From: Theobroma cacao
Lineage: Eukaryota > Streptophyta > Magnoliopsida > Malvales > Malvaceae
DNA length: 64,000 nucleotides
Direction of reading: 5' to 3'
NCBI RefSeq assembly: GCF_000208745.1
Contig: NC_030858.1
Span: 32,833,301 to 32,897,300 of the forward strand
Positions within the stretch are counted from its first letter, which is position 1; every line of letters starts with the position of its first letter. This document shows, in pieces, positions 1 to 12,898 of this stretch. A program made the translations under genes and the position numbers. The notes beneath the pieces were generated by a model, which ran no database searches, had not been told where the DNA came from, and was given only the letters and a program-made list of their open reading frames with translations.

Positions 1-482
1 AGATTCCATATTGAAATAAAATCATGCATTTTGTTATCTTTGAATGTTAAAATTTAAATTTTTTGTTCATTGAATATTGTTTTATTCTTGCCTCTTGATA
101 AACACATTTGGATCTTGTCCACCAGTTCCATGAAACATTGAAAAACTGTACTAATACTCATTTCTTTGCATCATTTTAGTTCTAGCATTCTTCTGGAGTT
201 TCTGTTTTCTTTATGTTCTGGAGGGTTGAACGTCTGCTGTTGTCTGTTTTCTTGGTAAATTTGGTTACCTGGTCAATGTCTGTCTCTCAGAGCCCTTGTT
301 ATTGGCATCAACCTCCTGTGAGGGTTGGTGTTGGATGCCAAAATCTTGCAATAAAACTGCTGAAGTGGTCCTAATAACCTGATTCTGGGGTCGCCTGATT
401 TTACTGTTGCCTTAGAGTCATTTCAATTACTGGTCTCATTTGAGCTAGGGTTGTGTTAAAGAGTTAATATCTGTTCATGCAG
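1..482 (+). other. Intron of the IQD gene (no exon seen)
   Basis: T-rich sequence with no open frame that joins the exon beginning at 483. It ends in a clear acceptor (tgttcatgcag, ag at 481-482). It is read as the last part of an upstream intron of the IQD gene, whose 5' exons lie outside the window. Confidence 0.7.
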
Positions 483-1499
483 TGGCAAGCAGGATCAAGA
501 CAGCAGTCCGTGCCTGCTGGGTTTGAGCCAGATAAAAGCAGCTGGGGTTGGAACTGGTTGGAGAGATGGATGGCTGTACGTCCATGGGAGAATCGTTTTC
601 TTGACATTAATCTTCGAGATGGAGTAATGATACGCGAGGATGGTCCTGCAGAGGGAAAGAATGGTGTCAATTCTCAGATAAAGCCTGCTATCAAGAAACC
701 GGCTGCGTTGAATCTTCATGCTAACCTATCAAGTCAAAAAACAGGTCCATCATATTCCAATGGGAGTGATTCTCCACCTGGTAAGTCAGCAAGTGTGCTA
801 GAAGCGGTCAATGCATTGTCTTCCAAGCCAAAATCCAAACCAAATCTTGAAGATTTGGGTGAAGAAGCTGGCTCAAGACCTGTTATTAGTTCAAGATCTC
901 ACAGCAATCCTAAAGAGAGGGCCACACAATCAGATAAACAGGCAAAGAAGCGGTTGTCTCTGCCTAACAGTGGTAAGTTCTCTCTCTGTTTGTCCAAAAT
1001 TATATAGGTTTTTTTCACCTTGATGCTAACCTTTCTCTTGGGAACTATAGTGGATTGGAAACTGGGTCATGCTAGTCGGTTGCCAAGGAAATACACATTA
1101 AGTTTCAGGCATCTGATCCCAGTGCATTAACATTAACATATCTGGTTTAAGCTGGTTGTCAAAAGAATTGCATGATGTAGTGAGGTTGCTCTGACATATT
1201 ATTCCCTGAAGCTCAATGGACATCTCTGTTCTTCAGTCTTGTATGTATACTGCTAGTTCTAGGTCGACTGGTTTAGATAATGCACAGCGAAAGGGTGCCT
1301 TTTGCATTTAGAATTGCTAATTGTTTGTTTGAATGGTTTGATTTGAGCAGGAGTGAGTGGGTCTCAAACAACCAAGCCTGGCAGAAGTGGTGTAAAAGTG
1401 ACGCAAGGCTCTCACAAGCAGATGAAGGAAAGGTCCAAGTTTAATGGACGAGGGGACTCAAATCCTACAAAAGCTGTGGCACAGGCTATTGAGCTGTAA
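483..1499 (+). CDS. IQ-domain (IQD) family protein, C-terminal part
   Basis: Two terminal exons, 483-972 and 1351-1499, joined by a GT-AG intron (tg|gtaagt ... gcag|ga). A split glycine codon spans the junction and the stop is TAA at 1497-1499. The motif WGWNWLERWMAVRPWENR near the start of the visible part is typical of plant IQD proteins just after the calmodulin-binding IQ region. The rest is Ser/Lys-rich, basic and low in hydrophobic residues, ending KAVAQAIEL. IQD proteins bind calmodulin and microtubules and act as scaffolds (family knowledge). The IQ motifs themselves should lie in upstream exons outside the window, so subfamily is not assigned. An ATG at 477 is probably intronic, because the acceptor AG lies at 481-482. 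Confidence 0.85.
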
Positions 1500-4400
1500 G
1501 AAAGTATTTGATTGAAGACGAGCCCTGTTGGGGCTCCAGTGTTTTAGTGTGTATGTATATATGGAATTACAGCGCCAAGATGCAACGGCATTGTTTATTA
1601 TCCTGTCATAGAATTGAGGAGTGGGTAAGCCGTGGTGGGAGTAGTTTACGCTCCATGGCAAAGTCGAGGAGATTGATTTGGCTTGTCAGGGGAATAAGAT
1701 GCGTAGAGATTTCATGTGTTGATGATGTAATCAGCTGTAATTAAGGTTGTCAATTATGTGATCACGTTGTATTTATTTCCAGAGAAGATGCCCTTTGTAT
1801 TGCTGTCCCCCACTTGGTCCCGTCGTTGTTGAGTAAAATTTCTGGTTTTGTGCGTGTGATGAGGGAAAGGCGTGCAATAGTGGCAACGTGGTTCAACTAT
1901 GGTCCGTTTGTGCTTTCTCTTGAAGGCTTGGTTTGTCGTATGATTTGGTCCACTTGACTCTCAGCTCGCATTTTGTTAATCCATGCAACCTAACATATAC
2001 AATCTAACTCACTCGTTAGGATAGATTGATCCACTGTGTCTTAATAAATTAATCTTATTGTATCCTACTTTTTAACAGCACTTGCTTAGTTAGAGCAATG
2101 TGTTTTATAATAATACTGAGATTATGAGAAGATGCGATTATAACATATTTATAATCCGATTTTAAGGCTAAGTTATGATTAAAATTTTATTAAAAATGCT
2201 TGAGCCATAGAACTGCCATCATTTCATCTCATATCCAAAAGTGTAACTACCGTTTACCATATATGAACAAGAACAGAACAAGGAAAAGGTTTTCCTTTGG
2301 ATTCCTATATATTCTAACTATCTGACCTTCTCATCTTATTCCAAATTAGAATGCAAAGTTGATTGCATGAAGTAATTTTCAATGCGAGGACGAGAGTAGG
2401 GAGAAAGTGATAAAACATTATTCATTTCATTTGTACGTATTAATATTCTAAACAAAAAGAAGAGAGGAGGACAAAAGTTCAGGGCACAACGAGATGGCGA
2501 CATTCTACTCTAGACATTGAGCAAGGCAAGGCAAAGTATTTCTTGGGCTATCCAAGGACACATCCACCACTCCCCCACTTTTGGATTCAAATTGAGTCCA
2601 TCGTTTCACGTGATTTCGTCAAGTATATAAATTTTGCTTCACTTAATAACAAAAAAATTGTATTCAAATATTTAACTTAACGCCCTATTCAAAAATTCAT
2701 CACTCAAATTTTGAGTTACAATTTAATTTTACAAATTAAGATAAATGAAAAGATAAACTCCAAACAAATAAACCAAAATTTGAATAATTATTAATAATCG
2801 TAACATACTATCTCTTTCTTCTTATTTAAAGTGAGCTGTTTAAATCACATACAATACTGTGCTCCAACATTAAGAAATGAACTTTTAATGATCATATATA
2901 GTAAGCATGCAATTTTTTTTTTTGTTAGTTTTATCAATATTTGAAATCAATTATGAATTAGACATAACAAGTATCCTCTTATAATTAACATGCCATGCAT
3001 TAACTATGATACCATAAATCAAGAAAATCATATAAACAAACGACAACCAATTCTTTTAATAATTATTAATAAAATGGTTTGGAATATGCCGCCTTACAGG
3101 TAACTGTTCTCCACATAGATTCGTCTATTGGACAGAATAAACTTATCTTTGCAATCAATCCGTCGTTCCAAGATAATAATTTCAACAATTAGAGTAACAA
3201 AGTTTTATTTTCTTGCTACTTTTGAAGAAGTAACATTCTTTCTTAAAAAGATTTTTATTTTTTAAAATCAAAACATGCACCATTTTATTTTTCGAAATCG
3301 AAGCTATCGTCAATAAGTTCATTCTCCTTTTGAGGATACGAAGGATTATTCTTCCCCCATCTCATGAACATTTGACACATGAATCTTTTATTCTTTTTCA
3401 TGTTTTTGTGATATTGCTCTTCAATTCAAAGATGACGTGTAAGTTCTTCTAAGGGACGTAACTAGTCACATAATTGTAACCCCATAACTCTATTAAATAT
3501 GTCACAACTGAAAAAGTCATGTAATTCATATAAATAAATTCAAGAAGGGAAGAAAATTTATTTGGTAAGTCGGTGAAAAAAATTTATTTTTTTCTCAACA
3601 TCAAAACGATTGAATTTCGTAAAGTCTGAAGTCAATTCCTTAACATTCCACTTGCAATAGTCATTATTGAACTAAAATAAAACCTTAAGATTGTTAAAAC
3701 ATAAGACTGAAAATTTGAAAATATTAAGAAAATACTTTAAGGTACGTCAATGTCACTTTTTTTTTAAGATTTTAAAAGTTAAGTGTAATAAACCTCGAGA
3801 ATACAATATGACAAAATCACGAAACTCCTATAGAGTTTTTTACAACAAAACAATATAAAAACAATCTAAAAAATATTTGAAGGTAGAGATAGTTATTGTA
3901 AATTATTATTATTATTATTTTTATTTTCTCATAAAACTAGAATCCTGTTTGTTTGTAGATAAAGATAAATCCCTTGTACAAATATGACCTTTTGAATAAA
4001 TAAAAACTGTTTGAACAAATATGACTATTAAAGATAAATATTTTTTTTTCAACGTTTGAAAGTGTCCAACAAGATCAAACTGTTTTCTTTCCATTTTTTT
4101 TTTCTTTTTCCACCACCAATCATCAAAAGTGCTTGAATTCACAATGCTGTCTAATTTTCCTCCTGTTAGACGTGTAAAAAACATGTTTATTGAAATTAAA
4201 ATGGTCGCATTATGATACAATTAAAATTGGGAGTTAAATTACGGGGATTGAAAAGTGAATGGATGCCTACTGCCAGGACTCCAACCAAGGGAACCTCTTC
4301 TTCTACATACCATTTGTGCTGGTTCTTTTTTGCTTCTCTTCAACTAATTTACTTAGATTTATGGTTCAATAAGTTATAGCTAGATATGTCTGTTGGATAA

Positions 4401-5136
4401 ATCATTAAATTGGCATTCACCCTTTTTATTTGTTTATTTATTTTAAATACTGAAAGATGATACCTAAACAGAAATGTGCAGCGATGTTCCCGGGAAATCT
4501 TAGCTGTAGAGTGGTGCAGCCTGTTACACACAAGGTCAAACGGTTTGGTCATTCTTCGCTGGTGTGATCCCCTAAATACCCATAAAACTCCTGCGAAATT
4601 ACATTTTCGTCCTTCTACCTGGAATTCCCCCACCTTCCCCACTCCCGATCTCCCCCTCCCCCCAACCAGACCAGACCACCCTTCTCTTTCTCTCTCTCTC
4701 TCTCTCAGTCCGCTCCAAAAAAGAAAAAAACAACATCTTTGGGAGTTTTGAAGCGTAAACAGAATCTATACCAAAAATTGCATCCAACCCTAAACAAGAT
4801 TTCTTTCGGAGTGTTTCTTAATCCCCAAATTAAACCCATGATAATACCCCGAGCCCGGAATTCCTGTGAACAAGTAGAAGGCGAAAAACAAAAGGAATTG
4901 CCTTTTCCTCTCTCCATCAAGGATTGAAAATTGCTTACCTCATTTCCACTATAGCGTCTTCAAGGCTGCAACGTTTCAACATTTCTTCCTCTTCCTCCTC
5001 CTCCTCCTCCTCCTCTCCCATACCTTGTCCCCGTCTTTTCACGATTCCACTCTCACTCCAGAGTTGCATTAGGCACCCGCCTTTCCCTCCCAATTCCTCC
5101 CGTCTCCTCCCCTCTTTTTTCACCGCGCCTTCTTCA
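1500..5136. other. Intergenic, plus 5' leader of the glycosyltransferase gene
   Basis: About 3 kb of AT-rich sequence with no supportable gene. From about 4600 the composition changes to C/T-rich, with a CT run at 4689-4706 and TCC repeats around 4984-5015. This looks like the promoter and 5' leader of the gene starting at 5137. The reading frame upstream of 5137 is open for 71 codons but contains no ATG, so it is treated as untranslated. Confidence 0.6.
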
Positions 5137-6222
5137 ATGTTCTCCACCCCTTTCATTCTCTCCTTTTCTCTCCTCCTTTCCCTCCCTATCCTTTTCTTCC
5201 TCGTAGCCCCGAGTCTCCATCCCCACCCTCTTCCCCCCATCTCCCTCCCTGACGAACGTGACGACCTCCGTCTCTTCCACCGCGCCACCTCTCCTTCCTT
5301 CGCCTCCTCCCACCTCTCCTCCTCCTCCTCCCCCAAAATCGCTTTCTTGTTCTTAACTAACACCGACCTCCATTTCGCCCCTCTTTGGAACCGTTTCTTC
5401 CGAGCCGCAAAAACTTCCCATTACAACATCTACGTCCACGCTGATCCCACCGTCAACATAACTCGCCCCAACGACACCGTTTTCTTTGACCGTTTCATCC
5501 CAAACGCCAAACGCACTTTCCGAGCTTCCGCAACGCTAATCTCCGCCACCCGCCGCCTCCTCGCCTCCGCCATCCTCGACGATCCTGCCAATGCGTACTT
5601 CGCTGTCCTCTCCCAATACTGCATCCCTCTCCATTCTTTCAATTACATCTACCGCTCCCTCTTCACCTCCAAAAAGTTCGATCTTAGCCCCAACTCGGAC
5701 CACGACTCGTCCGACTTGACTCAGTACGGTGTCCGAGTCAAGTACAAATCGTTCATCGAGATCATTTCCAAGGAACCCAGACTGTGGAAACGCTACGTAG
5801 CGCGTGGCCGTTTCGTGATGATGCCGGAGGTGCCGTTCGAGGAGTTCCGAGCTGGATCGCAGTTCTTTGTGCTGACTCGGAAACACGCGTTGTTGGTCGT
5901 AAAAGATCGGACGCTTTGGAGGAAATTTAAGTTGCCGTGTTATCGAGCCGACGAGTGTTACCCGGAGGAGCATTATTTCCCAACTTTGTTATCAATGCAA
6001 GATCCGAATGGGGTGACTCAGTATACTTTGACTCGAGTTAATTGGACCGGAACGGTTGCGGGTCACCCCTATATGTATAAGCCGAAAGAAGTGTCGGCTG
6101 AGTTGATTTATGAGTTGAGGAAGTCGAATTACTCGAGTTCGTACTTGTTCGCTAGGAAGTTCTCACCGGATTGTTTGAGACCCTTGCTGGGTATTGCAGA
6201 TTCGGTCATTTTTAGAGATTGA
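5137..6222 (+). CDS. GT14 / DUF266 core-2/I-branching-type glycosyltransferase
   Basis: Intronless gene of 361 residues. Residues about 2-25 are a single hydrophobic segment (type II membrane anchor, as expected for a Golgi enzyme), followed by a Pro/Ser-rich stem. The Branch domain starts at KIAFLFLTNTDLHFAPLWNR and continues with YNIYVHADP, then LLASAILDDPANAYFAVLS and CIPLHSFNYIYRSLF. Near the end it has YPEEHYFPTLL and VNWTGTVAGHPYMYKP, all characteristic of plant DUF266 proteins (BC10-like). The family is related to animal core-2 beta-1,6-N-acetylglucosaminyltransferases. In plants its members affect cell-wall polymers and arabinogalactan proteins; substrate is not predictable here. The start is the first ATG in frame and places the anchor at the N-terminus. 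From memory it most resembles Arabidopsis At5g22070; not checked. Confidence 0.88.
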   Translation: MFSTPFILSFSLLLSLPILFFLVAPSLHPHPLPPISLPDERDDLRLFHRATSPSFASSHLSSSSSPKIAFLFLTNTDLHFAPLWNRFFRAAKTSHYNIYVHADPTVNITRPNDTVFFDRFIPNAKRTFRASATLISATRRLLASAILDDPANAYFAVLSQYCIPLHSFNYIYRSLFTSKKFDLSPNSDHDSSDLTQYGVRVKYKSFIEIISKEPRLWKRYVARGRFVMMPEVPFEEFRAGSQFFVLTRKHALLVVKDRTLWRKFKLPCYRADECYPEEHYFPTLLSMQDPNGVTQYTLTRVNWTGTVAGHPYMYKPKEVSAELIYELRKSNYSSSYLFARKFSPDCLRPLLGIADSVIFRD

Positions 6223-7757
6223 GATTGTTCTTGGTAAGTAAAATCCTTACTTTTTGATGATTTACTTTGCTTTTTGTTTAGGGTGAGTTAACTCGGTGGT
6301 GGGGTGAGTTCGCTAGCGAGTTGGGTTTATTAGGGATGAGTGGAGTGGTTGTGTTGGGTATTAGTTTTAGCTAACCCTGGAAAATTGGAAATAGTTACTT
6401 TTTAGTTAGTAGAAAAGGTCTGAGTCAATTTGAAATCTTATTGGATGGTTTGCTTTTTCTGCAGATTTTGAATTTTAGAATCTTTTAGGGTAGGTTTTCC
6501 AACCAGAACGGTTCTTGGAAGGAAACAAATACCAATTCTTGGTTACAATTGGCATTACCGAAAATGCCCCACCTAGAAGGTCTTTCCTTTTCATGAACCT
6601 GGTATTGGCAGTCTTCTGAGATTGTCCAACAAGTTCTATACATAAATGAAAATTTAACCATTATTTTCACGGTAGATTTTGGTTGCATTTAAGTTTTGAA
6701 CATGGAATGGTTCTGTTATTTCATTGTTTACTTTTATGTGAATTCAGCATTCCTATTCTGATTTCTATTATTTGTCAATTAAGGACTTACCTTTTTGAGA
6801 AGCTTAGGATGTGTTTTAGCTTGGTCTATTCAGTTGTTCATAGCTGAAACTTGTTTAAACATTATGCTCATTTGCCTTCAGAATGTAGTTCAAACCAAAA
6901 AAGAAAAAAATCCTTATTTTTGAAATCAGCGATATCCAAAAATCTGTTACCTTACGTTATGGTGAGGAACTGCTTGTAAACTTTGTAAAGAGTAAGGTCA
7001 AAGAAGATGAACCCTAATTCTCTGGTCATTTTAGTCCTATTATCCATTTCATGCAAAACCTATAAATAACACATTATTGATGTTTGCCGTTGAAGTACTG
7101 CTACTTGATAACCATATCTACCAGACTAGTGTTTTGAATGGGACAATAATCTTAAAAGAATGATCTGTGACCAGAATATTAAATTAAACTTTTGTCCAAT
7201 ATATATTGAAGGAGTAATTCGTGGAAGATTGGATAAAAGTTTTTTTATGCAATTTTAGCATTACAAGAGCAGTGCATTGGGATGTGTATGAGAGCAGGTT
7301 TTACTGTCTTAGAATGTTAAGATCATAAGAAGCTTGTAATGGGAGGTTGAGATTTAGATATCAAGCATTTTGGTAAGAAGAGTTCTTTTGGGATACATGT
7401 TGCCAAGTTGGGAAGAAGTGAGCTTTTGTCTATTTTGAACTTTGAGCCTTTGTTTCGTCATGACACATTGTGATTAAAGCCCTTGCTGCAACTGGCCTCT
7501 TCCTTCCCCCTCATATTTCAGAGTTAATACTAATGCAGCCTTTGCAATATGGGTGGTTTGCTTGTAGAGGTGCATTTGGCAAATTTATCAATCAAAGCTT
7601 ATACATTGCTTTGTTTTTCTACTTTTTTGGTGGAAGAAGCTGCTTGGTATCTATGTGAAGCGATTGCATTGCTTGCTCATGTTGATACTTCTCCATGTCC
7701 TTGGGATGTTGATGCTTTCATATTGTTTTTGCAACTGGACAAGGATATCATTCTGCG

Positions 7758-7832
7758 AGTGAGTTTTTGCCATGCGCAGGGAAGGAAATTGTGTTGTAGA
7801 TCAGTTAGCAAGTAAGGCAGGCAAAAAACAAG
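7758..7832 (+). pseudogene. Possible RNase H-like retroelement relic
   Basis: In one frame the sequence reads RREGNCVVDQLASKAG, resembling the REGNxxADxLA motif near the end of RNase H domains in plant LINE-type retrotransposons. The flanking frame carries a stop directly upstream and no other domain can be followed with confidence. It is interpreted as a fragment of an old insertion; chance similarity is possible. Confidence 0.3.
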
Positions 7833-9519
7833 AGGAGGGGAAGGGGGAGGATTAATATGGTCCTTCATTTTCCTTTTTCTTTGGAGTTGCTGAATCTCTT
7901 TAGCGGTCGATTCCTAGTTTTTAGGGTTTGTTTGAAATGTCGTGTCCTTAAAAAAGCAAAAAGAAAAGAAGAAAAATAAAAGTGCAATTTATGTGTCTAA
8001 ATACAAGCATTCTTATGCAGATTGTGCATGTTGTAGCCGGGGATTGACTGTGGTGCTCTGATTTCACAGGTGAACAGAGTATTTTGAGGAACCAGCATGG
8101 AGCAAAATTTGCAAAGGGGAATATGGTTTTGAAGAGGCGTAAAGTGCCCACAACCAAAGCAAACCCCAAAAGCTCCAACCTCTTTAGAGTCTTGAGAAAC
8201 ACAAGTGGATCAAAAATTCGATACTAGTGGAAAGGAAACAAAACAAAACAAAACAAAAAGAAAAGCAGCAAAAAAAGGGTGGTGCTTTTGTTAAAGTTGT
8301 AAGTTGATGGTGTAACAGTAGCCAAATAGTAGCATTAGGTTTTTGTCAGTTTGTTGTGTGATTTGTACATATTATGTATGAAATACAATGAAATTGGAAA
8401 CCTTGGGCACCTTGTTGAGGATGCCAGGGAAAAAGCAGTAAATAAAAACCAGGGCCAATTTATGTCATTATGTTCTGTTTTGCTACTGGATTTATTCCTT
8501 TCAAAAGACTCTAAAATGGGCATCAACTTTGCTGCCATTCCACTGCCAACAAGGATGAATTGCTATAAAAACAATGTCAGAAGGCTTGTCCCTTTGTTTA
8601 ATATTGTGGCTCAATTATGGAAGAAATGTCAATGACCATGAGCTGGTTTGCCGACAATTGATGGATGTATACATTCCTAGATTCTTTCATCATCACATGC
8701 CCAAGATCGTGATGGCCATACCATACCCCATTTCTTACTTGCTCTTCACCCTCTTACTTGTATTTTACTTTTTGAGTTTTTTCTCAGTGTACTACCATAA
8801 GTACCTCTGTACCCTTGTTATGTAATAATAACTACAATGTATCTAACTCCTCAAAAACTCAATTTTCGATCCCTCTTTCTCAAATTTAAATACATTAAAC
8901 TTAAATAGCCAAATGGTAGCATTAGGTTTTATAAAAATTGATCAATCTTTGAGATCTGAAAACATGGAAGGTTGTATCTTTGACATTGGTGGGTGTTAGA
9001 TCCTTGACTTGGATTACTTATCATTACTTAATTAGCCGACATCCCACTAATTAAGTTGGGGATGGTTATAAGCTGTAACTCACCAATGTTTTTTCCATTT
9101 CTCACATGAAGAAAAACCAAGGGCAAGTACTTGGACCCTTAGCATCTGAAAATAACCCAAAAAGAAAAATAAGAGAATGTACCCTAAATCGACAAATGTA
9201 ATGGACCCATCATCATTGCATGAAAATGAACCCTAAGTCACAGATGGAAGCCACCCACCGCCAGAATTCAATTAATATGTGGGCCATAACTTTGATTGAC
9301 GACACCTACTTCACTATACTAAGGAACCCACTTGGGAGCAAAATTGGGATGTACTACACAAACATAAAAAGGCTGCAACCTAACATATTATTTTTCATCT
9401 CTTTTTTTGACTAAATTATATAGCAAACCTAACAATGAAGCAACCAATTAACATGTGGTTTTTTCTTTAGCCGAACGATTCCCAAGTCTAACCATGCTTT
9501 TTCTCTTGTGTTTGTTTGG

Positions 9520-9548
9520 TTTTTTTTTTTTGGGGGGGGTGGGGGGGG
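9520..9548. repeat. Homopolymer T/G tract
   Basis: Run of T (from about 9520) followed by G8, one T and G8. Simple low-complexity sequence and a place where assembly or read errors are likely. Confidence 0.8.
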
Positions 9549-9849
9549 TTTCTTGCTGAGTCATAAGCATGTTTTTTTTTTTTTAAGTTATAATTGTAAG
9601 TATTTTAGTCTAAACTTTTGTGGCGGTCAAAAGGCCAAAAACAAGATTTTTGAGGCAGTCTGCCTTCTTAGCCGCATTCATGCTTTAAAATTCCTGGCCT
9701 TTGTCCTTTTATGAAAGCAAGATTATATTCCTAATGCACCGCAATCCTTCTTTAAATCAATAATAAAACTTTTATTCTTGGTCCTAATCGAAATGTATAT
9801 ATATTAATTAGCATATGTTCTATACTAATACACCGATGTTCATGTTTTA

Positions 9850-9866
9850 ATATATATATATATATA
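9850..9866. repeat. TA microsatellite
   Basis: About eight uninterrupted TA units in AT-rich intergenic DNA. Confidence 0.85.
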
Positions 9867-11086
9867 AAAACCCCACGCACACACCCACGAAATATTTTAA
9901 TATTATGATTTCACAATTTGGCAACCTTAGAATAACCTTTTTTAATGCTGATAGTAGAACAAAAATGTTCCTTACTGACAGGCAAATAATAATGGAAAAT
10001 AGTCGAAAACCCATGTGTTATGCTCCTTGAAATATAATGCAGGACCTTCTCTCACCCTATAATAATGTTTATGACCAAACTTTGCAATTGATTTATGCCT
10101 TTATGAATATGAATGGAAGTGAGCATGTTTATGAAAAGAAACATTTCATTGGAAGAAAGAAACAAACATTTCAGTCCTCTTCTGATATCTGATATTGTTA
10201 ATTTAGCTTAGTTATAGTAACAAAGAAATAAGCACTCATTGCCCCTTATCTTCCTTCACATCTACCCTGTTTTTAACCAAAGGCTAAGCTCATCTTAGCC
10301 AATGTTGGGACACACCAAAGAGATATATGAGAACCCTTTCAAGAAAATTTCTTTGTTTCTGACTTTTTGGATCGCAAAGTTGAATGAGTTGTGACAATAA
10401 CATTTTGACCAATTTCATATCCCAAAGAAAGAGTTGGACCATTTTGTTCAAAATGGAGAAATGGGTTGATGTCAATTGAAGTGTTCAGAGTTTAATTTGT
10501 AGGTGGGGAGTGGGGTGTCAGGCTTCCAAGTCTTTTCCAAGTTGAACAACACTGCAATTTCAAATGTCAGCATACTGCCAATGTGGGTTGATATTTTGAA
10601 ATGGGTTACTTTCTGGACTGTCCATCACCATAGGCCCAACTTTACATGTTCATTTTGCTTGAAAAAACTTTAGCCAGCTAATGTTTGTAAATTGTTGCAA
10701 CCAAACATTTTGGTTTGGTTCATTAATCATGCATGATTTCTTGTTTAAAAACAAACTTTCAATCCCCCTTCCAATGATTCATACGCAAATTGTTCCTATG
10801 ATCCTATCTTAAGGCTGTTTGTTTTTCCATTTCTTTTTCCTTCGATGGAATACAACATAGAAATTAGATAAGACCGTTGGGCGTTGGCAAATTTTTATGT
10901 GGAAAGCAACAAGTGGCAAACAGCTTATAGCACAGACTTAAACCGAAGTCCATAGAGATAAACCCCTCATTTCCTGACTGGTCTTCTCTCTTCAGTTCCA
11001 TTACTCCAACATTTTCTCAAACAAAATAAAACCCAAACTCGAAAACCAGTGTGTTACGTTCTTCTTTTAACTTTACCATACCAAAA

Positions 11087-12898
11087 ATGACCATCCTAAA
11101 GACCCAGCACCTCCTTGTCCCTCTCCTCATCCTCCTAACCTCGGCAACTTTCCCCAGCTACATCAAAGCATCGACCAACACCAAAGGAGTCTACCAACCA
11201 TGTTCCGACACCAAGGTCCAAATCTCGGATGAGTTCACTTTTGGCATAGCATTTTCTTCCAGGGACTCTTTCTTGTTCAACCAGTCTCACCAACTCTCCC
11301 CCTGTGACCGCCGCCTTTCTCTTTCTTCTTTGAACTCTCAACTCGCTGTCTTTAGGCCTAAACTCGATGAAATCTCCTTGCTTACTATCAATACTTCCAG
11401 TTTCTTCCCGGTAATGGTTTTAAACTAGTACTATATTTCTACTTTCCCAGTTTTGGATTTTGGATTTTCAGCTTTCTTTTTTGGATGTGGAATTTGTTTT
11501 AAATTTTCACTTTTTCGGTTTTAGGTAAAGTTCTGTTTCACAGGATTTGTGGCTTGAATCTGTAGAAAACTGGAATGTATTTCTTGATGATATGTGTTAA
11601 GTAAGCTAGTGAAAGTAGTTGGCAAATAAAAATGGCTAAAGATCAAGAACCTGGGTTTCTACTTTACATGGAAGATAATCAATGTTGGGGAGCATTGAGT
11701 TTGACCAAATTAATTTGGATATTTATATTTGAAACTAACTAGTGCTTTTCGGAAGAGTGGGAGGCTGCAGTTGAAGACACAGGAGTTCACAAGGGAAAGC
11801 AAAGAAGGATATGTGATTTGTTTTTCCTTTTTTTATATTTGGGCCTGAAGGGATATGTGATTTGAGTTGGCACGAAGAAAGACTGATGGAATCGAAATAC
11901 AATTCTTGACACATTACAAGTGGAAATGAAATTAAATAATGTTTTTGATGCTGAATAGCTTAAGGGGCCATTTCTATCTGTTAATAAGTCTATTTATTTT
12001 AAACATTAGAAACAGGAGTCATCCCCATTCCCCATTTGATATCAAAACTTCCTTGGTTAAAAGTTCAATATTCGTAAGATCCTACCCTTTTCTTCTACAA
12101 GCAGCTGGTGCGTATTGGGCAGTTGGTGGGAACTTTGGGGTGCAACTTTTCTGTCAAAAATTATATCATCTGTGAGGAACTGAACATATCGGCCGTGTTT
12201 GGATGAATGAAAGAAGCTGTTTCAATTGTTGTTGTGGCCTTTCTGATCTGTCATGTTTCCATAGACATTCATTGTTGGTGTGTTTTTGCTATCTTGTATC
12301 TGCATTCTTGTATCCTTGTTTATGCAACTGCAGTAAGAACATGAGGGTGATGCACTGTAATAATCCATCAATTCTAAATACATTTGAACTTCCCAGGATT
12401 CTTATGGTGGGTATATGGTGGCATTTGCTGGTCGAAAATATGCTGCCAGGTCCATCCCTGCATTTGTTGCAAACAGTACATACACCGTAACTAGTTTTAC
12501 ACTGGTAAGTACACATATTTCTGGGTCTTGTTCTTTAACTAATGCTCCTTCATTGTTTACTGAGCAAAACAATTCTGTACAAGTAGGTTCTTGAGTTTAA
12601 GAAGGGTAGGCTACAGAACTTATTCTGGAAGAGAGATGGATGTGCTTCATGTGCAGGCAATTCCAATTTTGTTTGCCTCAACAAACAAGACTGTGCTATC
12701 AAAACATCAGACTGCAAAAACCGAGGGGGTTCTGTAGATTGCAGCCTTGGGATACAGCTAGCTTTTTCTGGCACAGACAAGCATCTTGCTGTTCTAAACT
12801 CATGGTATGAAGTGGAAAATCTTAGGCAGTATTCGCTCTACCATTTGTATTCGAATCTTCGGGATTCGCTTACCAGCCAATACAACAATTTCTTTTAA
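11087..12898 (+). CDS. Secreted Cys-rich plant protein of unknown function (EXPP1-like)
   Basis: Three exons, 11087-11410, 12397-12504 and 12587-12898, all phase 0 with GT-AG introns, give 247 residues. An N-terminal hydrophobic stretch (LLVPLLILLTSATFPSYIKA, about residues 8-27) is a probable signal peptide. The mature part begins with a conserved-looking block containing CSDTKVQISDEFTFGIAFSS. Exon 2 encodes DSYGGYMVAFAGRKYAARS. Exon 3 encodes a Cys cluster (WKRDGCASCAGNSNFVCLN, then further Cys within CAIKTSDCKNRGGSVDC) that probably forms disulfides. It resembles plant proteins annotated as EXPP1 or At3g44150-like (from memory); no biochemical role is known to me. It converges on the plastid envelope gene at 14575-18749, and the same pair is adjacent in Arabidopsis as I recall. 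Confidence 0.82.

Larger units (their letters stand above)
6223..11086. other. Intergenic region without an intact gene
   Basis: Begins with the 3' UTR of the glycosyltransferase gene (a gtaagt follows the stop at about 6234, so a 3'-UTR intron is possible). The rest holds no supportable coding gene. A short RNase-H-like relic is noted near 7760-7830. A 25-bp sequence occurs at 8319-8344 and again, with one mismatch, at 8906-8930. Low-complexity tracts lie at 9520-9548 and 9850-9866. Confidence 0.55.

Noticed and set aside
4924..5136. N-terminal extension of the glycosyltransferase (71 codons, Ser-rich)
   Set aside because: The frame is open but starts only with TTG. The first ATG at 5137 puts the membrane anchor at the N-terminus as in the family.
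4935..5363. Glu/Arg-rich minus-strand ORF opposite the glycosyltransferase start
   Set aside because: Low-complexity shadow of the TCC/CTC-rich plus strand.
7470..8825. Several ORFs of 60-95 codons after the glycosyltransferase gene
   Set aside because: No shared frame, no splice-consistent linkage and no recognisable domain except the weak RNase H relic.
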